Positions 38,560-47,330 of a DNA stretch of 64,000 nt are shown piece after piece (position 1 is the first letter of the stretch; every line of letters begins with the position of its first letter). The DNA comes from Bacteroidales bacterium (GTDB lineage: Bacteria; Bacteroidota; Bacteroidia; Bacteroidales; F082), in contig JAGCCO010000013.1 of NCBI GenBank assembly GCA_017651645.1, positions 1 through 64,000 of the forward strand, read 5' to 3'. Both the position numbers and the translations under genes were made by a program. The notes beneath the pieces were generated by a model. That model had not been told where the DNA came from. It saw nothing but the letters and a program-made list of their open reading frames with translations, and did not search any database.

Positions 38560-40302
38560 TTAATAGGCTTTGTACTTGTCGCCAGTCTTCTCAATGAGAA
38601 TACGGTAGTACTCGTCACTGTATTTCGGATGTTCACTCTTGATGGGCGTGTACTTCTGTCCAGGTTTGTCGGGCTGGGCGGTATTCAGGTTGCCATCCAT
38701 ATACTTCATGAACAGCTCATGATAGAACTTTTTCCATGCTTGTGTCATCTTATTAGCTTGGTTGCATGAGAACTCGGTCAGTTCTTGCACTTGGGCTTCT
38801 CTACCCTTAATGGCAAACACGCGTGTATCGAGTTCGGGGACGGCTTTCTCTACCCAGTTAGTCTCCATTTCACGCTGACGTTTGCGGATTTCAGGATGGA
38901 TGTAGTCGTATTTGGTATAGGCCCAGTTGCTCATCTGGTTGAAGGTCCAGAAAGCGGAGGTCTCCGACCATACACTCATCGAGCCGTTGCCCTCGCGGAA
39001 ACACTCGGGAATTTCGGTCATGCAGGTGTACATCGGGCAGTAGACACAATTGTCGGTGTCATCGACGCCAAACCAAATGATGCCGCCAATGGGCCAATCC
39101 CATTTACCACGGCTTTGGGCAACGAAGCTGAAGCCCGTCTGTTGGGTGGCGGTGGTACGTTCATGCACGTAGGTCACGCCATCGACTTCCCAGTCCATGG
39201 GGCGCCAACGATAGGGGCAGTGGAACGGACCTGCACCCACGTCTTGCGACATGTCGAGGTCGGTGCCTTCGAGGTGGTCGCGCATGAAGTCCATCATGTC
39301 GAGTACACTGACTTTCTTGTTGGGCTTCACCCACAAGGGCATACGGTTAGTCGGGAAATTGTCGGGGGTCTGGCACATGTTGGCCGTGTAAGGCTGGACG
39401 CGCTTGATGTCGCGACCTGTGGCATAGCCCCAATACTCCTTCATGTTGTCGGTCACCTTGTTGAACATGGCCCACACGCGCAGATCGCAGAAACGAGCAC
39501 CGTCGAAGGTGACGGGGTTATAGACATCGGAGAACGAGAACTTATCGTCGGGACCATTATACAGCTTGGCTTCCTTGGCGAAGCTGATGACATCGTCGGC
39601 ATAAACGCAATCAATGTTCGGGTCTTTCAACAGTTTGTCGATGTTCTTGAAGGTGATACTGGTCTTGCACTTGCGCGTGGCCAAGGGGAAAGTGGTGATA
39701 CGGGCTTGGTTGGCGTGACCGCTCACATAGCCATCAGGGATGCGGCGGGCTACCCACACAGCACCTTTGTTGGCCTTGCCTTTGCCAATCATCTCAAGGA
39801 TCCAGCACTCTTCAGTGTCGGAAATGGAGAACGACTCACCTTCGCTCACATAACCATAGTTGTAAACCAATTCGCCCATGCATTTGATGGCTTCACGGGC
39901 GGTTTTGGCGCGCTGCAAAGTGATGTAAATCAAGCTGCCGTAGTCGATGATGCCTGGACCTTCCCAAAGGCTTTCGATACCGCCATAGGTTGTCTCGCCA
40001 ATGGCTACTTGATATTCGTTCATGTTGCCGACCACATTGTAGGTATGAGCCACTTGCGGGATTTGGCCGCGGAACATGCCGCCATCCCAATCGTAGACAT
40101 CAAGCATGGCACCAGCTGGCCAGTCGGTGGCAGGGTAGTGGTAGAGTTCGCCATACAACACATGGCTGTCGGCGGCGTAGGAAATCATGCAGGAGCCGTC
40201 GGTCGAGGCGCCTTTGGTAATCAAGAAGTTAGTGCAGGCATTGGCTTTCCCGAAGGAAAAAACAAGGACCAAGGCCAAGATTGCAGTGAATACTTTTTTC
40301 AT
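38560..40302 (-). CDS. C69 family dipeptidase
   Basis: A 580-residue N-terminal-nucleophile hydrolase that cuts dipeptides. The signal peptide ends in GKANA and is followed at once by the cysteine of CTNFLITKGAS, which becomes the catalytic N-terminal residue after processing. NEYQVAIGETTYGG and DTEECWILEMIGKG are family core segments. Its periplasmic location fits with the S46 enzymes in this window, which produce dipeptides there. ATG at 40302 begins the signal peptide; a promoter box lies at 40344. Confidence 0.9.
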   Translation of the reverse strand: MKKVFTAILALVLVFSFGKANACTNFLITKGASTDGSCMISYAADSHVLYGELYHYPATDWPAGAMLDVYDWDGGMFRGQIPQVAHTYNVVGNMNEYQVAIGETTYGGIESLWEGPGIIDYGSLIYITLQRAKTAREAIKCMGELVYNYGYVSEGESFSISDTEECWILEMIGKGKANKGAVWVARRIPDGYVSGHANQARITTFPLATRKCKTSITFKNIDKLLKDPNIDCVYADDVISFAKEAKLYNGPDDKFSFSDVYNPVTFDGARFCDLRVWAMFNKVTDNMKEYWGYATGRDIKRVQPYTANMCQTPDNFPTNRMPLWVKPNKKVSVLDMMDFMRDHLEGTDLDMSQDVGAGPFHCPYRWRPMDWEVDGVTYVHERTTATQQTGFSFVAQSRGKWDWPIGGIIWFGVDDTDNCVYCPMYTCMTEIPECFREGNGSMSVWSETSAFWTFNQMSNWAYTKYDYIHPEIRKRQREMETNWVEKAVPELDTRVFAIKGREAQVQELTEFSCNQANKMTQAWKKFYHELFMKYMDGNLNTAQPDKPGQKYTPIKSEHPKYSDEYYRILIEKTGDKYKAY

Positions 40303-40343
40303 ATTGTTGATGATTTTGTGTTTGTTGCTTTGAAAAATCGCCA

Positions 40344-40351
40344 CAAAAATA
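40344..40351 (-). promoter_or_regulatory. -7 box for the C69 dipeptidase
   Basis: TATTTTTG on the minus strand, 41 bases before the start; it lies inside the longer reading frame and so excludes it. Confidence 0.6.
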
Positions 40352-40409
40352 GGAAATAATATGCAAATCCAAAAACAATTTGATAAACCACTATATCACA
40401 ACAAAATAT

Positions 40410-40477
40410 CCGACAGCAAACGACAACAAACGACTACTGTCGACTACAAACGTTTAATCAACGGCTTTATCTTGACA
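40410..40477. repeat. 68-bp upstream module, copy 1 (four 10-bp units)
   Basis: Differs from 57596-57663 at only two positions. It contains four 10-base units in register: CAAACGACAA (40417), CAAACGACTA (40427), CTGTCGACTA (40437), CAAACGTTTA (40447). An inverted pair CGACAG (40411-40416) and CTGTCG (40437-40442) encloses the first two units. It ends in CTTGACA. It lies 62 bases before a small orphan gene, in the same orientation as copy 2. The one-turn spacing suggests a protein-binding operator. Confidence 0.85.
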
Positions 40478-40539
40478 GGGTTTGCAATTTTGCAACGGAA
40501 ATCGCAAGATTCAACGAAGTTAAAACTAAATAATCAATT

Positions 40540-41010
40540 ATGGAAACACCAAAGTTCATTGAAGGCATCCCAACGGAAAAAAAGGATTCAAGAAAACGAA
40601 GGGAGATTATCAAAAGAGAGTACATCAGTTTGATAGAGAAACTCCAAAACACTCGTGGGAAAAAAGCGGTGTATAACGATTATCTTCAGACAGATGTCTA
40701 TATCATAATGAGAGAAAGCGAGAAAAAAGCAAGTTACAGCGCGGCTTTCAATTGGCAATCAACTTATGCTGTAAAACACCTTGAAAGTGTTATTAAAAAG
40801 GCCATTCCAATGGAAGGAAAACCGATTTTCACCTTACCAAAGCCAACAGGGAAACAAAAAGAATTCGGTTATGTGAATATGGCTACCTTATATTATGATT
40901 TTCAATCTGCTGAATATGAATATCTTAGCTTTACTGTAAAACTAGTTTTAGGAATTAAAAGCGATGGAAGACATGTTCAATATAGCGTCAACAAGATAGA
41001 GTTGGCATAA
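40540..41010 (+). CDS. Orphan small protein, possible phage-type polyvalent-protein domain
   Basis: A 156-residue soluble protein that I do not recognise with confidence. It opens with a basic helical stretch (KKDSRKRREIIKREYISL). Then come KHLESVIKKAI, GYVNMATLYYDF and YLSFTVKLVLGIKSDGRHVQYSV. The last part recalls small domains found in large polyvalent proteins of phages and conjugative elements (LPD3- or BECR-nuclease-like), but that is inference. It is clearly AT-richer than its neighbours and stands alone, 62 bases behind the 68-bp module. A similar arrangement precedes the nuclease-like gene at 57705. Confidence 0.6.
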   Translation: METPKFIEGIPTEKKDSRKRREIIKREYISLIEKLQNTRGKKAVYNDYLQTDVYIIMRESEKKASYSAAFNWQSTYAVKHLESVIKKAIPMEGKPIFTLPKPTGKQKEFGYVNMATLYYDFQSAEYEYLSFTVKLVLGIKSDGRHVQYSVNKIELA

Positions 41011-41065
41011 AAAAGCACTCTGTAATAAAGTCGTCATTGTATAAACAATCGCTTGTACAGAGTGC
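41009..41065 (-). terminator. Terminator of the 6S-like RNA
   Basis: GCACTCTGTA (41015-41024) with TACAGAGTGC (41056-41065), an inner ATTGT/ACAAT stem, and six T on the minus strand (41009-41014). Confidence 0.8.
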
Positions 41066-41246
41066 CTTAAATCGGAGTTATAAAGGGCTTGGCAGTCGCC
41101 ATTTCCCGTCCGACGGTTGAAATCCACCGCACTCTACATTACCTCTTGTGTTACATTTGGAATGTGTGCGGTTTGCAATTCGCCGTTGTAAAGCAGTTAA
41201 CCCGACTTATTTGTACGCAGATCTGCTCTCGGCTTGTCATTCTGCC
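41009..41246 (-). ncRNA. 6S-RNA-like small RNA candidate
   Basis: A transcription unit without an ORF: consensus -7 box at 41249-41256, terminator at 41009-41065. The RNA would fold as a rod. GGCAG at its start (41246-41242) pairs with CTGCC (41095-41091), followed inward by GCC/GGC. After a large central bubble come ACGG/CCGT, TTG.AAA/TTTCAA, and an apical hairpin CCGCAC/GTGCGG with ACATT/AATGT. A closing stem, open bubble and long apical arm are the plan of 6S RNA, which binds RNA polymerase, and of the Bacteroidales-1 motif. Identity is inferred from shape only. It accounts for the gene-free stretch 41011-41332. Confidence 0.5.
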
Positions 41247-41248
41247 TG

Positions 41249-41256
41249 CAAAAATA
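41249..41256 (-). promoter_or_regulatory. -7 box for the 6S-like RNA
   Basis: TATTTTTG on the minus strand; transcription would start a few bases on, at the GGCAG closing stem. Confidence 0.6.
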
Positions 41257-41332
41257 CAACAAAATCTAAAACCCCACCACAAAAATGAAAAATAATCTCT
41301 ATTTTAGCACTATCAATGCAATCCAAAGCATG

Positions 41333-43471
41333 GCGCAGCAAACTTTTGTCAACCAGAAACTTGACTTCGTCGAGGAACTGGTGCTCTACACCGACTCGCA
41401 CATCTTTCTCACGGGAAAGGCGGGCACGGGAAAGACCACCTTCCTAAAGAACCTGCCGCTGAAGACCTACAAACGCATGGTCGTGGTGGCTCCCACGGGC
41501 GTGGCCGCCATTAACGCGGGCGGGCAAACGATTCATTCGTTCTTCCAACTGCCTTTTGGACCGCAATTGCCCGAAAACATGCTTGGAAAACCATTCAATG
41601 CTAAATCACTTGCCGCGCAATACCAGAAACTCAACAAGAAGAAAATCAACCTGATGCGCAGCCTTGACCTGCTCATTATTGACGAAATCAGCATGGTGCG
41701 TGCCGATGTCTTGGATGCCATTGATGCCGTGTTGCGCCGCGTGCGCCGTTCACAGAAGCCCTTCGGCGGCCTGCAACTACTGATGATTGGCGATGTTCAC
41801 CAGCTGGCACCTGTGGCCAAACCCGAGGAATGGGAAGTGTTGTCGCCCTATTACGATACGCCCTACTTCTTCGGTAGCCAAGTGCTGAAAAAGGCTCCTT
41901 ATGTCTGCGTGGAACTGGAACACATCTACCGACAACACGACGAGGACTTCATCATTTTATTAAACAAGGTGCGCAACAACCGCATGGATGCCGAATGTGT
42001 ACGCCTACTCAACTCGCGCTTCAAACCGAACTTCGTGCCGAAGGACGAGGAAGGCTACATCACCTTGACCACCCACAACTATCAAGCCGACCAAATCAAC
42101 GAGACGAAACTAGCTGCCATTAAGGAGAAACCACTGACTTTTAAGGCGGAAGTACATGGTACTTTCCCGGAAAACACCTTTCCTACCAAGGAAGAACTTG
42201 TACTGAAAGTTGGGGCGCAGGTGATGTTTGTCAAAAACGACCCGACACCTGAGAAGGCTTTCTTCAACGGAAAGATTGGAAGGTTGGTGGGTTATGATGA
42301 AAAAGAAGGCACCGTCACCGTTGAAAGTGAGGGTGAGCGTATCTCTGTTCCGAAGTTGAAATGGCAGAACATGGAATATACCATCAACGCTGAGAACCAA
42401 GACATTGAGGAGACCGAAATCGGCAGTTTTACCCAGATTCCTTTGCGCTTGGCTTGGGCGGTCACCATCCACAAGAGCCAAGGTCTCACCTTCGACAAGG
42501 TCATCGTTGATGCAGGCCAAGCCTTTGCCCACGGTCAAGTCTATGTTGCCCTCAGCCGCTGCACATCATTGGAAGGCTTGGTATTGAAAACTCGCATCAC
42601 CTCCAACGCTTTGGTCAATGACTATTCCGTCAACCAGTTCGTGGAGCATCTTTCTGAAAAGGAGCCCACACAAGATAAAGTCGACCAACTGCGCCATGAT
42701 TACGAGCTGGAAACCATGCTCGAACTCATCGACTTTGATGGCATTTACAAGGATTTCGGCAAATTGATGAAGGTGATTTACGACAACGACACTTTGTTTG
42801 AAAGCACAATGATTCAAGACCTTTCACAGCGGCGTAACCGAATTCATGAGGAATTGTGCCAAGTCGGCCTCAAGTTTGAAAGTCAAATTCAAAGGCTTCA
42901 TGCCGAAGCACCTTCATGCGAGCAAAACCAGGCCTTGCAAGAACGATTAATAAAAGGTGTGGCCTATTTCGACGAACATCTAAAAGCCATTGCCGAAGGT
43001 CTTTTTGACCTGCCTTTCAAAACCGATAACCAAGCCGTTAACGAGCAACTCACCGAAGCTTTGAAACTACTTGAAGAAGACATCACCATCAAGGATAGTT
43101 GCTTGGAGGCATGCAAAAGTGGCTTTACCATCAAAGCATACCAAAAGACCAAGTCAGTCAAAGCGATAGAAAAGGAAAAAAGTGGTAAGAAAAAAGTGGA
43201 AATCAAGGACGATGTCATGGACAAGAGCCCATTATATGCTGCATTGTCGGCATGGCGTTTGCAAAAAGCCAAAGACGCTGACGTTCCAGCTTATACCATT
43301 GCCCACAACAAAACTCTCAAAGCCATTGCCCAACTTCAACCCGTCACCATATTGGCATTGAAAGAAGTGCCTGGCATGGGAACGAAAAGCATAAAGCGTT
43401 TCGGTGACGAGATCCTTGAAATTGTGCTTCAGTTTATGGATTCGGTATCTGATTCTGCTGCGGCACGATGA
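41333..43471 (+). CDS. PIF1-type helicase with C-terminal HRDC domain
   Basis: A 712-residue superfamily 1B helicase. Walker A is GKAGTGKTTFLK and Walker B LLIIDEISMV; PTGVAAINAGGQTIHSFFQLPFG spans motif Ib of PIF1/RecD enzymes, and the C-terminal helicase motifs lie in AWAVTIHKSQGLTFDKVI and VYVALSRC. A HRDC nucleic-acid-binding domain (YAALSAWRLQKAKD, LKEVPGMGTKSIKRFG) ends the protein. It likely unwinds G4 or forked DNA. ATG at 41333 starts MAQQTFVNQKLDF; a TATTTTAG box 25 bases before it makes the upstream ATG at 41285 less likely. The end overlaps the convergent pspC by 38 bases. Confidence 0.88.
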   Translation, partial: AQQTFVNQKLDFVEELVLYTDSHIFLTGKAGTGKTTFLKNLPLKTYKRMVVVAPTGVAAINAGGQTIHSFFQLPFGPQLPENMLGKPFNAKSLAAQYQKLNKKKINLMRSLDLLIIDEISMVRADVLDAIDAVLRRVRRSQKPFGGLQLLMIGDVHQLAPVAKPEEWEVLSPYYDTPYFFGSQVLKKAPYVCVELEHIYRQHDEDFIILLNKVRNNRMDAECVRLLNSRFKPNFVPKDEEGYITLTTHNYQADQINETKLAAIKEKPLTFKAEVHGTFPENTFPTKEELVLKVGAQVMFVKNDPTPEKAFFNGKIGRLVGYDEKEGTVTVESEGERISVPKLKWQNMEYTINAENQDIEETEIGSFTQIPLRLAWAVTIHKSQGLTFDKVIVDAGQAFAHGQVYVALSRCTSLEGLVLKTRITSNALVNDYSVNQFVEHLSEKEPTQDKVDQLRHDYELETMLELIDFDGIYKDFGKLMKVIYDNDTLFESTMIQDLSQRRNRIHEELCQVGLKFESQIQRLHAEAPSCEQNQALQERLIKGVAYFDEHLKAIAEGLFDLPFKTDNQAVNEQLTEALKLLEEDITIKDSCLEACKSGFTIKAYQKTKSVKAIEKEKSGKKKVEIKDDVMDKSPLYAALSAWRLQKAKDADVPAYTIAHNKTLKAIAQLQPVTILALKEVPGMGTKSIKRFGDEILEIVLQFMDSVSDSAAAR

Positions 43472-43634
43472 TGGCGCAAATAATGTAAGCCAAAAGGCCG
43501 GCACCACCCATGAAAGTGAAAATGACCCACAACAAACGAATCAACGTCGGGTCCACATCAAAGTATTCACCAAGTCCACCACACACGCCGCAGAGTTTCT
43601 TGTCGGTCATCGAACGATACAGTTTTTTATTCAT
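43434..43634 (-). CDS. PspC domain protein
   Basis: A 66-residue membrane protein of the PspC family: basic KKLYRSMTDKKLCGVCGGLGEYF, then one transmembrane helix (LLWVIFTFMGGAGLLAYIICAIIV). Related to the phage-shock envelope stress regulators; single-domain versions like this one are common in Bacteroidota and their role is not settled. The 3' end overlaps the helicase gene on the other strand. Its own TATTTTTG box lies at 43661. Confidence 0.88.
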   Translation of the reverse strand: MNKKLYRSMTDKKLCGVCGGLGEYFDVDPTLIRLLWVIFTFMGGAGLLAYIICAIIVPQQNQIPNP

Positions 43635-43660
43635 TTCATTTTTGTTTTTGTTTCAGGTCG

Positions 43661-43668
43661 CAAAAATA
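43661..43668 (-). promoter_or_regulatory. -7 box for the PspC gene
   Basis: TATTTTTG on the minus strand, 26 bases before the start. Confidence 0.55.
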
Positions 43669-43836
43669 TACATATTTCCCAAAACAGCGGTGATTTGAAC
43701 ACCATTTTGCAACAAATCGCATCTCACATTTCACTCTTAAATCCTCGACCGATATTTCTGCGCCCATTTTCCAAGCAGCACATTACGAAAAGAGATGATT
43801 TTATTCAGTTACGGCGGGTTATACGGTAAATTTGTC

Positions 43837-43844
43837 TATTTTTG
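43837..43844 (+). promoter_or_regulatory. -7 box for the 166-aa barrel gene
   Basis: TATTTTTG, 40 bases before the ATG at 43885; it rules out the longer frame starting at 43795. Confidence 0.6.
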
Positions 43845-43884
43845 CCATCATAAATACAATATACTACTAATTATGCTCATTAAA

Positions 43885-44385
43885 ATGAAAAAAGCAATTC
43901 TTCTTGTGGTTGCTGTTATAGGTTTTTCTTTTGCAGCAAAAGCACAGAACAATGCCATAGGTGTTCGCCTTAGCGGTGGCAATCAATGGTATTGTGCAGA
44001 AATCTCCTACCAGCGAAGTTTAGGTGACACCCACCGTATTGAGGCAGACCTTGGTTGCAGGGTTGATGATGAGTATGACATAGGGTATTTGTTTTTAACG
44101 GGTGTCTATCAATCGCATTTTGATTTTTCTGCCGCTAAAAACCTTGGGTGGTATTTGGGTTTTGGTCCCAGATTAGAAATACTCTACTATGATGGTCACT
44201 CCGGTTATGACAATCCAATTAACTTTGCAGGCGCGCTAGGTGTAGTGGGGCAAGTTGGTATGGACTATCATTTCAATGCCATCCCTCTCCAATTTGCATT
44301 GGACTTCCGTCCATGCTTATATATTATCCCTAACACGGTATTCCAATGGGCTGATTTCGGCATTAGCATCCGATATAGGTTTTGA
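43885..44385 (+). CDS. Small outer-membrane beta-barrel protein
   Basis: A 166-residue exported protein. The signal peptide ends in AAKAQ. The rest alternates polar and hydrophobic residues with aromatic girdles (GVRLSGGNQWYCAEISYQR, WYLGFGPRLEILYYD, FGISIRYRF), as in eight-stranded porin-like barrels. It has no recognised family and no binding motif. It is the first of five small barrels within 6 kb, but it has its own promoter and terminator and so stands outside the operon that follows. Confidence 0.78.
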   Translation: MKKAILLVVAVIGFSFAAKAQNNAIGVRLSGGNQWYCAEISYQRSLGDTHRIEADLGCRVDDEYDIGYLFLTGVYQSHFDFSAAKNLGWYLGFGPRLEILYYDGHSGYDNPINFAGALGVVGQVGMDYHFNAIPLQFALDFRPCLYIIPNTVFQWADFGISIRYRF

Positions 44386-44411
44386 TTTCAGCACTTCAAG
44401 CCGAAAAAACG

Positions 44412-44440
44412 AAAAACCACACAATGTTGTGGTTTTTTTG
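44412..44440 (+). terminator. Terminator after the 166-aa barrel gene
   Basis: AAAAACCACA at 44412-44421 pairs with TTGTGGTTTTTTT after a short loop. The stretch from here to 44616 holds no other feature that I can see. Confidence 0.82.
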
Positions 44441-44616
44441 TTGCCTTTTTTTGTGGGCAGAATTCAACGAAATAACTGCTGAAAAGTCAGAAATCGATCA
44501 TCAAACAAGAATCAAAAGTTTGTAATCAAAAACCATAATTCGTTGATTTTCAATATTGGTCTCCCATAAAAGATTGTAATCCCCCTTTCGCGTGTAAAAA
44601 TGCCCAATTTTAGTTA

Positions 44617-44624
44617 TACTTTTG
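44617..44624 (+). promoter_or_regulatory. -7 box for the TPR/HTH regulator and following genes
   Basis: TACTTTTG, 21 bases before the ATG at 44646. Confidence 0.6.
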
Positions 44625-44645
44625 CGTTTGAAAAACGAACGCAAT

Positions 44646-46229
44646 ATGAACTGCATTTCGGTCATGATCAAAAAACGCTTTTTGCTCCTCCTCGGGGTGG
44701 TTCTGCTCCTCCCAGCCTGCAACACCAAAAGCAAGACGGAACGGATGCAAGCCATAGTGACAGAGGTGCGTGCCAAGTACAAAGCCTACGAGGACATCAG
44801 CAATGACGACCAAATCTTTGAGGCCTACGACTACTTCGTGAAGCAAAAAGACTATGAAAACGCTGCACCCGCTGCACTCTATAGCGGCTGTGTACGCCAA
44901 GCCAAAAAGGAATATGAGTCTGCCATGAATTGCTACAAGGAAGCTGATAAATATGGTCGGATGGTTGGTGATTCGGTCAGTGCAGCCTTCGCGCAATATT
45001 ATATAGGAGATCTGCTCAACAACAACGGCAACGAAGCTGAAGCTATCATCAACTACAAAGCCGCCGCCGAGCTATGGGGTGACAGCCTCTCACGCAAGGC
45101 TAAATGCCTTAACGCCGTGGCCATGATGAATATCGTTATCGAAGCGTATGACAGTGCGTTTGTCTATCTCAAACAAGCCTTATATCTTGCCCAAACCTCA
45201 GAGGATAAAATCACCGAATCTACCGTTTGGAACAACTATTCCGTTGCTTATCAACTACTTGATAAATATGATGCTGCCAAAGATTGCCTGCGAAAAGCCT
45301 TGCCTTTGACTGACCAAAAACGTCGCCCCATCGCTTTGCTCAACCTCGCCAAAGTGCATCTGGCTTTGGAGGAACGCGATTCGTTGGAATACTATAAGAC
45401 TCAGATGCTCAGCGCAATAGAAGAAGTAGAATGTCGCCCCGAAACCATGGCTGCCGTATACGGTTTTCTCATCAAGGATGCGCTTGCAGTAGGTGACTAT
45501 GAAAGTGCCTACCAATTTGAGAAACAGCACGAGCAAGTGGCTTTAGATATCCTCGGCGACCAGACCCAAAGCTCCGTCTTGGAGATTCAGAAGAAATACG
45601 ACTTTGAGGCACAAGCCAACCAGCACAACCGCCAGATGCTCTCGCGGCAAAGGCTCATCATCGTGTTGACCGTTGTGTTAATCGCCGCATTGATTGTTGT
45701 TACTATTTTGATTTTCAATGCCTTGAAAAAGAAACGGATTGAGGCTGAAATCAACGCGAATTTGCTAGAACTGAAAAAACGCAACGCGCAGCAACAGCAG
45801 GCGCAAACCGAAATGCAGGCACAATACGACAAACTACAGAAACAAAACGCGCAACAAAGCGAACTACAGGCAGAATTTGGTGACAAGCTGAAAGATGAAT
45901 ATCTGCAGAAATGCAACATCATCCGTTGCTTCGAAGTGCTGTCGCGCGACAGAAGCAATCCAATAGCTTTCAAGGACTTGGAGAAATCGCTTTTCGAAAG
46001 CGAAGACCATTGGGCTGGTTTTGAGACGGCTTTCGAAGGTGTGCATCCGGGTTTCATCGCCTTTGTACACAAGCAATATCCTGACCTCAGCGAACAGGAG
46101 TTCCGCTATTGCCTGCTCTCGCACTTCAAACTTTCACGCCAAGAATATGCGGATGTGCTTGGTTGCAGCGTTTATAATGTGGATAAAATCCGAGCAAGTC
46201 TGAATAATAAAATGAAAATTAATGAATAA
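44646..46229 (+). CDS. TPR membrane regulator with C-terminal helix-turn-helix
   Basis: A 527-residue protein built like the Bacteroidota one-component membrane regulators. An N-terminal lipoprotein-like signal (LLLPAC) comes first, periplasmic TPR repeats fill about 40-330 (YENAAPAALYSG, AEAIINYKAAAELWG, YDAAKDCLRKALPL), one transmembrane helix lies near 345-365 (LIIVLTVVLIAALIVVTILIF), then a glutamine-rich coiled coil, and a LuxR-like HTH ends it (LSRQEYADVLGCSVYNVDKIRASL). It probably senses an envelope signal and controls the genes that follow. ATG at 44664 is a second possible start. It overlaps the next gene by 8 bases. Confidence 0.82.
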   Translation: MNCISVMIKKRFLLLLGVVLLLPACNTKSKTERMQAIVTEVRAKYKAYEDISNDDQIFEAYDYFVKQKDYENAAPAALYSGCVRQAKKEYESAMNCYKEADKYGRMVGDSVSAAFAQYYIGDLLNNNGNEAEAIINYKAAAELWGDSLSRKAKCLNAVAMMNIVIEAYDSAFVYLKQALYLAQTSEDKITESTVWNNYSVAYQLLDKYDAAKDCLRKALPLTDQKRRPIALLNLAKVHLALEERDSLEYYKTQMLSAIEEVECRPETMAAVYGFLIKDALAVGDYESAYQFEKQHEQVALDILGDQTQSSVLEIQKKYDFEAQANQHNRQMLSRQRLIIVLTVVLIAALIVVTILIFNALKKKRIEAEINANLLELKKRNAQQQQAQTEMQAQYDKLQKQNAQQSELQAEFGDKLKDEYLQKCNIIRCFEVLSRDRSNPIAFKDLEKSLFESEDHWAGFETAFEGVHPGFIAFVHKQYPDLSEQEFRYCLLSHFKLSRQEYADVLGCSVYNVDKIRASLNNKMKINE

Positions 46230-46647
46230 CAATATGTCAAACAACCATTTAGCGTATATTGTCGCGCTGTTTATCGTATTAATTATGGCCTCATGTTCAA
46301 AGTATCCTGAAGCGAACAGTCTCATTGGTGATAAGGACAAAATCGATGTCAAAGGCTCGTTAAGCAATGGCGACATGCGCTATCCTAGCATAGAAGCTGG
46401 CTATTTGGGAAAGACGGTCTATGTGTATTTTCACGACTACTTAGGCATTTGCACGGTGACTATCAGCAATGTTCAAGATTCCGTTATCTTTCGCCAAGTG
46501 CAACCTACTCACCCCAATGCTGAAGTACGCTATTTCATGGGCTATCAACCACTTGGCCTCTATCACTTGGTCATTAGCGACGGCACCAACGAGGCAGAGG
46601 GATGGTTTACTAACTCAAGGATTGTTGCTTTTAGGCCAAAGCAGTAG
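46222..46647 (+). CDS. DUF3244-like lipoprotein
   Basis: A 141-residue lipoprotein (lipobox IMASC). The mature part is a single beta-sandwich: GKTVYVYFHDYLGICTVTISNVQDSVIF and YHLVISDGTNEAEGWF resemble DUF3244 proteins. These are small, exported and of unknown role in Bacteroidales. Its start codon lies inside the end of the regulator gene, which implies coupled translation and a shared task. Confidence 0.75.
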   Translation: MNNNMSNNHLAYIVALFIVLIMASCSKYPEANSLIGDKDKIDVKGSLSNGDMRYPSIEAGYLGKTVYVYFHDYLGICTVTISNVQDSVIFRQVQPTHPNAEVRYFMGYQPLGLYHLVISDGTNEAEGWFTNSRIVAFRPKQ

Positions 46648-46690
46648 ATTCAAGATTTAAAGATTCAAAGATTTAAAGATTTAAAATTCA
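46647..46690. repeat. AT-rich tandem repeat in operon gap
   Basis: GATTCAAAGATTTAAA-type units repeat about three times between the DUF3244-like gene and the next barrel gene. A shorter relative (AAAAATTTAAAATTCAA) precedes the barrel gene at 47331. Confidence 0.6.
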
Positions 46691-46697
46691 ATTGTGT

Positions 46698-47303
46698 ATG
46701 AAGAGACTAGCCATCATACTGAGTCTAATGGTTTTGCTTTTCACAAGAGTGTTGGCTCAAAATGCAGAAAAGCCATATTCGGTATTGGGGCATGTAGGCG
46801 GTGGAGGAGGTTTTTTCCCTTTCATGGACGCTGATATGACTACCGACCATCGAATTGTTGCATTGGGAATCGATGGTAAGTACGATTTCGCCGAGCACTG
46901 GTCGTTTTTGATAGGTTTAGATTACCAATTTTGGTATTTCAAAGGCTATTATATTTATGGCGGACCCAATGGGGTGGAGCATCATCCCTATACCGCGAGT
47001 GGACATATCGTGCGCCAGCCCTTCCGCTTGGAGTATCACAAACGCTGGTTTTATTTGGCTTTTGGCCCTTATTTGGAAAAGGCATTCGGAGATGTTTCTG
47101 CAGGCAGCATCAAAGAGATTGCTACACTCGGACCTACAATGGAAATGGGCGGTAGGATTCGGATCTCTGAAAAAAGCAAGCTTCGAATCGGACTGCAAAC
47201 CTCTGTGGGAGCCACGCTCAGCATCGGCTATCATAAAGAACTGTTTTTAGGACGAGTAGAAGCCAATTCCCTATTACAAATTGGATACGAATATCATTTC
47301 TGA
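46698..47303 (+). CDS. Outer-membrane beta-barrel protein
   Basis: A 201-residue exported protein. The signal peptide ends in VLAQN. The strand-rich body (YSVLGHVGGGGGFFPFMDAD, WSFLIGLDYQFWYF, LLQIGYEYHF) ends in an aromatic terminal strand typical of outer-membrane barrels. It has no family that I can name. ATG at 46698 is the start; the TTG two codons earlier adds nothing. Same direction and close spacing as its neighbours suggest a common transcript. Confidence 0.75.
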   Translation: MKRLAIILSLMVLLFTRVLAQNAEKPYSVLGHVGGGGGFFPFMDADMTTDHRIVALGIDGKYDFAEHWSFLIGLDYQFWYFKGYYIYGGPNGVEHHPYTASGHIVRQPFRLEYHKRWFYLAFGPYLEKAFGDVSAGSIKEIATLGPTMEMGGRIRISEKSKLRIGLQTSVGATLSIGYHKELFLGRVEANSLLQIGYEYHF

Positions 47304-47330
47304 TTTCAAAAATTTAAAATTCAATAAGTT

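Noticed and set aside
38785..40359. A 524-codon open frame on the plus strand, antisense to the C69 dipeptidase gene
   Set aside because: It mirrors the C69 codons in the opposite frame, shows no family likeness, no signal peptide and no promoter; long antisense frames are expected with this codon use.
40417..40456. CRISPR-like look of the 10-bp units
   Set aside because: Units follow directly on each other with no spacers and no cas gene is nearby; an operator-like array fits better.
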